In this document: positions 56,104-64,000 of the stretch, piece after piece
Layout of the letters: each line of letters begins with the position of its first letter
Position numbering within the stretch: the first letter of the stretch is position 1
From: Bugula neritina
Lineage: Eukaryota; Bryozoa; Gymnolaemata; Cheilostomatida; Bugulidae
DNA: 64,000 nt
NCBI GenBank assembly: GCA_964035545.1
Contig: OZ037767.1
Location: 3,967,680 to 4,031,679 of the forward strand
Direction: 5' to 3'
Translations under genes and position numbers: made by a program
The notes under the pieces: generated by a model
Told to the model about the DNA's origin: nothing
Databases searched by the model: none
Seen by the model: the letters and a program-made list of their open reading frames with translations, nothing else

Positions 56104-59100
56104 ATGGCTTTGGTATGTAATAACAGAATATTTGAAAAGATTGAGGCCTGTAACTTATTATACAGTTGTTTGGCAAAATAAACTATAAACCCAACAAGTT
56201 ACAATGATTCTCTGAGAATCTATACTAATATCTTAGTTTCACCTTCAAGAACATTGAATATATGCAGTTGCTTAAACCAGTTCTTACAATATTGAAGTGA
56301 TATTGTAATATGTATTTATATCATTCTATTATAGTAGGCACTATAGTATTATAGTATTTTAGAACTAACATAGTGACTAAAGTAACAGTTTTATTAATTA
56401 GGTCTTTGCTCATTATAATCAGTATATTATACGTTTACTGCGCTTCTACATAACTCAACTACATTATAAAGAACACAGAAAGTTTAAGACTTATAAAAAT
56501 ATAACATATTTAGTCATAATTAAAATAACATAGGTCATAGGCTATCCGTAATTACATAACATCAAGTTAGATAAAATCTGTACAAGGTTATGGCATGGCT
56601 AGAATTAGGCACTACAATTGAGTCTGTTTTAAAAGCAATGCAATAATTTACTTTAAAATTAGCTCTGCAGTAATAACTACTATAGCAAAGTATGATATAA
56701 CACCTGCAGTAATAATCTAACACTAAAGTTTATTGCCTCATGCAAGAACTTATAACTCATTGCTGTAATAGCTATTCTCTTGTCAGCCAATTGATCTTTT
56801 CAATGCTGCAGGTAAAAGTTGTTGAGAGTGAGTCAGATAGACAGGGCAATCAAATTGATCCACACAGCAGTAAAGAAATCCGAGCTGTATGTATGTTATG
56901 TCTCCATGTTCTGTTATGTTTTCTATAATGGGTGCTTAAAAATATCATCTTATAATCTTATAAAGTAGTATAAATTATATGTGGTACTGGTTCCTGATGC
57001 AGACAGATCGTAGGTGTTACCACTAGTTTTAGAAAGTTTGTTTTCCAAGTTTATTGCATGTTTAATATTTACCAGAACTTGCAGCCTTTCTTTTTAAGGC
57101 CACCATAAGTTTTACAGAATAGTATGTTCAAGGTAAGTATGAACTTAAAAATCTTACCTTTTCTACTGAGAACTAGAGTGTAAAAATGCTAAAGTTATAC
57201 TTTTCAGGTGAGTAGCTTGCCGGCGGCCCCTACACACCGAGTTAGTCTAGCAGAGAGAGCTTGCTACAGAGACTATGGAGAAAGTCCACAAGAACTGCAG
57301 TCGCTGGTGTCATCCCAGGCTAAGTAAGATAACTCCAAACTGTTCCATTACTGATAACTCTAAACTGTTCAGTTACTGCTTCATTAAATTTCTAGTTGAC
57401 TATTGTTTGTAGACTCAGGAAATCAAGACATTCCACCAGAATGTAACTTTTAACTGTTGTGACTTTGACTTGTTTTCTGCTCTAATAAATGTTTCATTAG
57501 TTTGATCATAACAATGTGGTTCAAAAACTAAATTTAAATCACATTGTTATGCCAAGCTGTACTGTTGATTCAGATCTTTAGTTTACATTGAGTCGGCAGT
57601 GGCAAGACTCGGACTTCAAAACTCAAAAGCAGCCAATCAAAATCAGTTTAAAGACGAGTCACTGCCCCATGCCTTAAAATGGACTACACTGCATGTGTGT
57701 GAGTGGATCCGGTCTCTTGGATTCCCCATTTACATTGTGAGTAGTGTTTTTGATAAGCGGATAATTTATTGCAATGACTTCTATATTACAGCTGGCCTAT
57801 ACTAAAATAGAAGCTCCTTTAGCTCTTTCACATTGTATACTATTGGTGATGTTTTCAAATCCCAATTATTCTAATGCATGTTGCAAAGTTTCCTCAAATG
57901 TTGTGAATAATACTTTGAAAAGAAGTTGCAGAAAAGTGGCGAAGTAGAATTTAAATTCAAATTATGTACCTGCTAAAACTATAGCCACTATGGTAACTAC
58001 AGCTACCATAGCAACTATAGTTGCTATGGTAACTACAGCTACTATGGTAACTATTGTTGCTATGGTAGCTGCAGTTGCTATGGTAACTATTATTACTACG
58101 GTAACTATGGTATTGTTGCAGAGCTGCTTCAAATATAATTTTATTGATGGAAAAAAGTTGATTCATTTCCGGGAAGCAAATAATTTGGTTAAAATCGGCA
58201 TTACTGACTTCCAGCACATTAAACAAATCTCCCAATCAGTGAGATCTCTTCTGAATGTGGAGAAGACAATTCTCTATGATTATGAAAACTATATTGGTCA
58301 TAGGAGCATCTCATTACCTCCTGAAGATTCAACAGTGTCTTACTTGCAGGTATGCAGCAGGCTGTGCATCTAATTAACTGCTTAAACTCATCAGTCCTTG
58401 CATATATTTTATGTTTGGAAAATGATTTTATATATAAATATATTCTTGAAACTGAGTGTATAATGCACCAGAATATGAAACATATATAATTATAATAAAT
58501 ATCATCTTACCATTATAGTATTATGTATGAACACTTAAATATAATGTAATGAAAAAAAAGTTTATAGTTACTATCCCTGTGAGAAAACCCCTGATGGAAA
58601 GGGGCTTTTGTTAGATCGAGCTAAGGACTTATTCAAATGGGGCACAGGAGCAATTACGATTGGGTGCTCTTTCTAACATAACCAATGGCCTTTACTGGAG
58701 TTAGAACTCATGACTTCGGGTTTACTAAGCCAGACACTCTACCCTTAGACCACGGCTGCTTCACTTAAATATGCTATAACATAATTGTTAAGATATTTGA
58801 TATAGTTGCGTCAGATTTCCAAAAACGTATATGACTGCATTAGTTGAATGTGTCATGACTTAATATCATATGAATATTAATTATAATCAGATATAGTTGA
58901 ATGAAGTATTATGTTTAACCTGTAAAAGTTGAGTTTAAACATTAATTATATTATTTTTTAAATTATCTTGTAGGATGCAGCAAGAAGTGGTAACTCTGTA
59001 AGAGAAATGAGTTTGCAAGAATACAGAGAAAACATTTATGATACAAATTATGATAGAACTAAGAATTTACCAACTAAAGAGAGAAAATGGAAGCAGCATA

Positions 59101-59111
59101 TACATTTGTAG
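56104..59111 (+). CDS. SAMD15: SAMD15-like SAM-domain protein, six exons
   Basis: Exons 56104-56112, 56812-56886, 57208-57323, 57574-57736, 58122-58349 and 58974-59111 give 242 residues. A SAM domain spans about residues 103-168, beginning WTTLHVCEWIRSLGFPIYI and continuing FIDGKKLIHF, NNLVKIGITDFQHIKQISQ. After it comes RSISLPPEDSTVSYL, matching the characteristic RSISLPYRD segment that follows the SAM domain in vertebrate SAMD15. SAM domains mediate protein-protein oligomerisation; the molecular role of SAMD15 is poorly known. The start is chosen at 56104 because ATGGCTTTG|GTATGT joins in phase to exon 2; an internal Met at 56804 is an alternative. The protein is much shorter than mammalian SAMD15, lacking its long repetitive N-terminus. 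Intron 4 carries the X-box-like array next to exon 5. Confidence 0.8.
57508..57550. repeat. Small stem-loop in intron 3 of the SAMD15-like gene
   Basis: ATAACAATGTG (57508-57518) is followed by its exact reverse complement CACATTGTTAT (57540-57550), about 23 bases before the exon 4 acceptor. Confidence 0.6.
57984..58105. promoter_or_regulatory. Tandem array of X-box-like (RFX) motifs, 18-bp period
   Basis: Seven units start at 57984, 58002, 58020, 58038, 58056, 58074 and 58092. Those at 58020 and 58074 read GTTGCTATGGTAAC, a full match to the X-box consensus GTHNYYATRRNAAC bound by RFX factors; the units at 57984, 58002, 58038 and 58056 differ by one base and the last is more diverged. The array is in intron 4 of the SAMD15-like gene and ends about 16 bases before the exon 5 acceptor. 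The motif match is seen; regulatory function is inferred. Confidence 0.55.
58574..58760 (-). mobile_element. tRNA-derived SINE, copy 2
   Basis: The minus strand has a tRNA-like A box (TGGTCTAAGGGTAGAG) and B box (GAGTTCTAACTCC), then a body sharing GGCACAGG..GCA and the end GGGGTTTTCTCACAGGG with the copy at 9211-9343. It lies in intron 5 of the SAMD15-like gene. The copies are diverged, so the family is old. Confidence 0.7.
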
Positions 59112-59553
59112 ATCTTCTCTATCGTACATCACTTATTGTGGCTAAATTTATGCCACTATGTTTTAACAAAATACTACAGCAATAATCAGCTAGATGTAAT
59201 TTGACCTAAAGATTAGATATAAAATAGTATTAAATTGCATGCAATATATGATTGAGAATTGCAAGGATCAACTTTGATTGTTGTGCTGCTCATGTATCTA
59301 TCTATAGTTAATTATTTTTGTTTTTGATATGAAATATTGATAATACAAGATAGTGAGTTTTGCGAAATGCTGCGACTATGTACTTTATATTAGTCACTAG
59401 TACAATCATCAGTGCCTTATCTGAAGTCAGATTGAAAGCAAAAAGTTAAATATTTAAATAATAAGCATGAAGAGGTGGGCGCTAAGATACACTCTTATCT
59501 TGTTGTTTTGTTGCATAATTATTATTATAATAAATGAATACATGCACATCACG

Positions 59554-59555
<2 letters not shown>

Positions 59556-59597
<42 letters not shown>

Positions 59598-59744
59598 CAC
59601 ACACACAACACACACACAACACACACACACACACAACACACACACAACACACACACAACACACACACACACACACAACACACACACAACACACACAACAC
59701 ACGCACAACACACACACAACACACACACAACACACACACAACAC

Positions 59745-59796
<52 letters not shown>

Positions 59797-59890
59797 CACA
59801 CACACAACACACACACAACACACACAACACACGCACACACACACACAACACACACACAACACACACACAACACACACACACAACACACAC

Positions 59891-59944
<54 letters not shown>
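59556..59944. repeat. 390-bp (CA)n microsatellite with regular AACACAC interruptions
   Basis: CA runs are broken again and again by CAACACACACAACAC units, indicating higher-order expansion. Both strands are free of stops in several frames, which creates long spurious ORFs. Confidence 0.98.
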
Positions 59945-59948
<4 letters not shown>

Positions 59949-60388
59949 TTAGCAAAGGTTAGATATTAATCATCTTGAGAAGTTTATCAGTTGAACTATT
60001 AGTTGACTAACTATCAATATTTTGTAATGAATTTACTATATTATATTGTATAATATAAAATAATAAAATATAATATATTTTACTATACTATATAATGTTA
60101 TATAACATTACTAATTTACTTGAGAAAAAATCCAATACATTAAGAGAAAAATATACTTTTGAATAAATAGCAATATTAAAATTGGGGAAGAAAAAATTAC
60201 TGAGCTGATGAATAAAGATATCTAAATGGCGTTGAAGCAATGAAACTGCTAAAATTCTTTGCTATTATTTGTGTCACAAATTGTACTTTCACAGTAGATG
60301 TGCAAAACAAGATTAAACAAAACAGCTAAAATGTGTTATAATATTGTGACTCTAAGTATGAGAATTAGCTAAAATTTTTATTCAAGCA

Positions 60389-60396
60389 GATAAAAC
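60389..60396. repeat. Left 8-bp target-site duplication of the hAT element
   Basis: GATAAAAC directly precedes the left terminal repeat and is repeated exactly at 62212-62219. Confidence 0.85.
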
Positions 60397-62211
60397 CAGG
60401 GATGTAGTGGTACCCATACGGTCCCATACGCCGTATGGCCTAGAAGAAAATAGACTGTTCTAGGCCATACGCCCGTATGGGCATATTTTTGAAAGATGAT
60501 TAGTGCACAGGATAGTTTGGGCATCCTCACTGAGAATATCATAAATTTCGCTAACAATCTAATTTAAGTTCTTGTTATGTTAATGCTATGTGGGTGGCAT
60601 GCGTGTTGCCTACTTGTGATTGTTTAGCCTGAGATTACACTATGAATACTATGCAGCTATCAACATTGCATCTTCTTATCTCTACGTGTTCACTGAAGCG
60701 CGAAGTGCTGTGCATTGGTGATTACTGAGGAAAAAATCTTTCATTTTCAGTGTATAAATCACTAACTTGTAGAAAATCTATGAAGGCTATTGACAAGATT
60801 GAACAAAAAATTTACCATGCATAAATTTCTCAGGTTTCCGACAGTGTTTGTTCTATTCGAATACCATGTTTTCCTGCTGAGATATTTGGCAAGGATTGAA
60901 AAATAAATTTTGCAGGTAAAATTGGCCAAAAATGGGTAGATTTTTGTCGATAACTTTGCAAAAAAATATTGAAAACTCAAAAAACAGGTGCTCTGAGGAA
61001 CAGGAAGATCTAAAACATGGTTTTTAAATTTTAATTCTAGCACAATTAAGTAAGTTTTTATTTGGCAGGACTGAATTCTTATAATATACCAATAATGTGG
61101 CCTCAGCAAGGCAGTGACAGCTAGAAGGTTGCCCTTATCTATCTTGTGCGGACTTGCATTTTGTCAATAAGCAATGGAATTTGGAAAAAACCAACATGAA
61201 ATCCAGAAATAAAATCAAAATGTCTTCAAGAAACAGTACCAGGTGTGTAGGAGAGGCTAATGAAAATTTATCACTGAGGTCTACAGGTACTATATCCACA
61301 TTTTGGTCAAAAACCCAGCATTATTCCATGTTAATTATCAATGCAATAAGGTTTTGCAAACTGTACACCACCATAAGTAACCTTTTATGTTTGATTGTAC
61401 TAACGTCTGGCTTTACATTTAATCATCTTCTAGGTTAACACATATTAAACCTGTCAAATTTGTTCTTTTGGGGTATATTTCCTTGATGTATCTAGTGGAA
61501 GCTCAGGGGTTTTATTTTAAAACCAAGTTAACATACTTTTCTTGGGTGTGCTTTATATTGTGTGTAAGGAGGTGTGGCGGTATCACCCTATGGATTAGAC
61601 TATAGTACTCTAATAAACTCCAAATAGGTTTTCAACCAATTTCTGCTTGCCAATGAGTTATCAACTCAAATTGCTCTTTATAATTAACCAACACACATTT
61701 TCTGATTAGCAATCTTCCTCTGCTCTATGATCTATTATTATTTTTCTGTGCACAGCACTGTATTAGTTATTTAAAGTAATCAGGTTGCATTTGGAGAGCA
61801 CTTGTTACCTGCCTCTATCCTTCCATCTTTTTGAGATATTCAGCAATTTTTCTGTACAGGTTGGACTTAGTGTCAGAATAAACCTAACTGCAGTTGAGTA
61901 AGACTACATTACATTACATTACAGTCAACAGATATAGGACAAGACTGAATATTTATATAGTTTGCAGCAATGCCCAGTCGTCATGTAGCTGGTATGGTAT
62001 GAAAATAATAGCGAGGTGCACATTTCAACATAGATTTTTTTCAGAAGAATTATAATTCACAATGGCTTTAAATTGCATAAATTTGCATCAGAAGTGCTCT
62101 GAGGGCTTCGGTGGCCGGGGCGCTGCCCCGGACCCCGCCGGGGGCCTGGGCGGCCCCCTGGACCCCCGGCCTGAGAGTATGGCCAAGAATATTTTTACCA
62201 CTACATCCCTG
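60397..62211. mobile_element. Non-autonomous hAT-type DNA transposon, 1.8 kb
   Basis: The ends are 16-base perfect inverted repeats CAGGGATGTAGTGGTA, flanked by an exact 8-base duplication GATAAAAC, the hallmark of the hAT superfamily. Subterminal palindromes with CCATACGCCGTATGG lie at 60411-60490. Near the right end is a GC-rich block (62096-62176). I find no transposase-like reading frame inside (no BED finger, no RW-type or dimerisation motifs), so it looks like a non-autonomous or internally decayed copy. The intact ends suggest fairly recent insertion. It lies between the SAMD15-like gene and the MRH-receptor gene, or in a long 3' intron of the latter. Confidence 0.85.
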
Positions 62212-62219
62212 GATAAAAC
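62212..62219. repeat. Right 8-bp target-site duplication of the hAT element
   Basis: GATAAAAC follows the right terminal repeat and matches 60389-60396 exactly. Confidence 0.85.
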
Positions 62220-62369
62220 TGCCTTTATATCTGACAACTTTTCATCACTATGTTGGAGAAATGTGAAGGTATTCTGTCTTTGAGCTTTTTAAATATTGTC
62301 ATAGTTTTTTGAAGATCCTTCAGTTTTACCTCCTTTTATAGCAAACCCGACTCCATCCTGTGAAAAGAG

Positions 62370-62600
62370 ACCAGTTAACTCTGCATTATATACATGTATT
62401 GTATATACTACACATACTAGAACTGCTGCATATACTACATAATATACTATATATGCTACTGCATATAATACTACATATATTACTATATATGCTACATATC
62501 ATACTACAAGCACAATATATACTACTGCACATATTACTATATATATACCATAACATAATATATTACAAATACTACATATGTGACTATATATACTACATAT
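62370..62600. repeat. AT-rich (TACTACATA)n-like repeat
   Basis: Degenerate units such as TATACTACATATGCTAC lie just downstream of the last recognised exon of the MRH-receptor gene. Confidence 0.8.
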
Positions 62601-62645
62601 GCCACATAAAATGGGCATCTATAAAAGCAACTAATAAAAGTATAC

Positions 62646-63739
62646 CTTAAATGAGCTGAAGGTGAGCTCACAGAGCTTGTAGTGAGGTACTTGTTTGTAA
62701 GATGCCACGTCTTTCTTCAGTTTGTAGTACAGGACAGCAGAAATCATGTACACCACCACCAGCACCAGTAACCTATATAAATCATAAATCCTTATTTATG
62801 AAGTTAAAACTTTTCAAAGCTGTTACTAAAATGATACATTTATTCGTACTTTTTTTAGTATAATTTCAATCACTAATACAATTTAGCAAAATACAAATCA
62901 TTTTGTAGGTCTATTATAGGTCTGTACATACTTTATTATAATAGTGCCAAATAGAGGCAACATAAAATGCAATACACCTTATCAGGTTTTGTAATTCTTT
63001 ATCTTATTGATAATGTGAATTAGCATTGCCTAATAGTGCTGTTAATAAACACACTATCAAAACTGTATTTATTTTGACGATATAATAAAATAGCATTATT
63101 TTGATATTATAATTAACTGCATTTGAGAAGTTTGAAAGCAACATTTTGCGCACTGAATATGGAACTGCATCTAATAGAAACTACACTCAACTTTCATACA
63201 TATTATATGAGAAAGCTGACTAGAGATTATAAACAATAAATTGCCATTAGTTATAGTCTTACATAATACAGAGTACAGAGCCTGCGCTTAACCCCTTCGA
63301 ACTAGCAGGTGGAGTAGATGGTACCGGGGCTAGAAAACAGCAGTGTCTACTCGTAAGCGACCATTTCTGCAAAAGTTAGGCATTCATTAATAATATAATA
63401 TACAAATATAATATACAAATCAATATAATACACAAATTAATATAATATATATATATAAAAGCAAACATAATATTATTATAAATTCTGTAGTGTTATTATG
63501 ATAACTATTGTCAAATAACAATACAAATATAGAGTCAACATAAATCAGTATGTGTGCAAATATAAGCAAACATACTATGAATTTTATAGCGTTGCTATGA
63601 CAACTGATTTTAGCTAGAAATACAAATAGTTACAAAAACTGTTAAAATGCCCGCAAGTACCCAGAAGTCATTGGTTCCGAGCTCAAAGTTATCCGTTTCA
63701 CTGGTCCCACATATTAGCTTTATTTTCACTGTTGTCACT
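62646..63739 (-). CDS. MRH-domain / cation-dependent mannose-6-phosphate-receptor-like membrane protein, partial
   Basis: Three internal exons on the minus strand join in phase: 63739-63634, 63366-63263 and 62772-62646; the 5' part lies beyond the right edge and the 3' end was not found. The first exon gives VTTVKIKLICGTSETDNFELG, which aligns by pattern with the late strands of an MRH lectin domain (RAVVMISC..LADNF in CD-MPR). WSLTSRHCC would be the final cysteine strand. Then come a Pro/Ser linker and GLSAGSVLCIMLLVLVVVYMISAVLYYKL, one membrane-spanning helix in the LSxGSxLL context of CD-MPR, and a cytoplasmic start KKDVASYKQVPHYKL. This suggests a type I sorting receptor cycling between Golgi and endosomes. 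The family call rests on short motifs; an ATG27-like protein is an alternative. The donor after 63634 (TTT|GTAACT) is weak. Confidence 0.6.
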
Positions 63740-63857
63740 CTACAAGCAGTATGTTAAAGTTGTTTGCGAAATTAAATGCAATAACAATATTTCAACAAGA
63801 ATATAAAATATTAAATTGTGAAGATCTTATTAATTTATGCATTTAAATGCAAAATCA

Positions 63858-63942
63858 ATGTGTGTGCACGTGTGTGCGTGTGTGTGTGTGTGTGCGTGTG
63901 CGTGCATGCATGCGTGTGTGTGCATGCGTGCGTGTGTGTGTT
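63858..63942. repeat. (GT)n/(GCGT)n alternating purine-pyrimidine repeat
   Basis: Runs of GTGTGTGTGC with GCATGCATGCGTG interruptions, a sequence type prone to Z-DNA. It lies in the intron upstream of the MRH exon. Confidence 0.9.
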
Positions 63943-64000
63943 TTAACCAGTCATTTTAAATTATCACTGACACCGAAGTTCTACATTGAAAAACACAGTG

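Larger units (their letters stand above)
59112..60396. other. Intergenic with a large (CA)n block
   Basis: It holds the 3' end of the SAMD15-like gene (AATAAA near 59529), a 390-base CA microsatellite and AT-rich sequence up to the hAT element. No gene is seen. Confidence 0.6.

Noticed and set aside
57957-58235. Minus-strand ORF rich in SYHSN repeats
   Set aside because: It is the complement of the X-box-like tandem array and overlaps the SAM exon on the coding strand.
59454-59962. Several 130-161-codon ORFs on both strands made of CV or HT dipeptides
   Set aside because: They are translations of the CA microsatellite and carry no protein signal.
60762-61438. ORFs inside the hAT element as transposase
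   Set aside because: Neither the minus-strand 115-codon nor the plus-strand 94-codon frame shows hAT transposase motifs or a zinc finger.

Overview
The window is nuclear DNA from an animal, most likely an invertebrate. It is AT-rich, its genes are split by many GT-AG introns, and the products are typical metazoan proteins (a giant EGF-repeat protein, ceramide synthase, cornichon, a 26S proteasome ATPase, WDR74, a kinectin/p180-like ER protein, a SAMD15-like protein and an MRH-type receptor). The cornichon protein has the short loop of insect cornichon. I cannot fix the phylum from sequence alone. I see no operons, CRISPR arrays or tRNA/rRNA genes.

Layout, left to right. 2-6119 (+): 3' end of a secreted protein with 47 complete EGF repeats and a C-terminal chitin-binding-like domain. 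7385-14786 (-): ceramide synthase 1-like gene whose last exon runs into a 21-bp minisatellite. 16004-19262 (-): unfamiliar basic protein with a ComEA-type helix-hairpin-helix. 19790-20536 (+): unfamiliar two-exon gene with a likely GC-AG intron. 21322-24218 (-): cornichon. 24385-29443 (+): PSMC1 (Rpt2), sharing a 166-bp head-to-head promoter with cornichon. 29706-34141 (-): WDR74, tail-to-tail with PSMC1. 35794-48759 (+): 22-exon RRBP1/kinectin-like gene. 50040-55427 (+): 11-exon gene for an unrecognised 446-aa charged protein. 56104-59111 (+): SAMD15-like gene with a tandem array of X-box-like motifs in intron 4. 60397-62211: a hAT-type element with perfect terminal repeats and 8-bp target duplication. 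62646 to beyond the right edge (-): 3' part of an MRH/mannose-6-phosphate-receptor-like membrane protein.

The genes are unrelated in pathway, although several serve the secretory route (ceramide synthase, cornichon, RRBP1, MRH receptor). All exon chains were built by hand from splice sites and reading phase. Every chain listed closes in frame, which is strong internal support, but none has been checked against transcripts.

The most unusual non-coding signals are: a minisatellite in PSMC1 that copies the 5' splice site 14 times; seven X-box-like motifs at an exact 18-bp period next to a SAMD15-like exon; three long near-perfect palindromes, each shortly upstream of a 3' splice site; first introns filled with short-period degenerate repeats; and the well-preserved hAT element.
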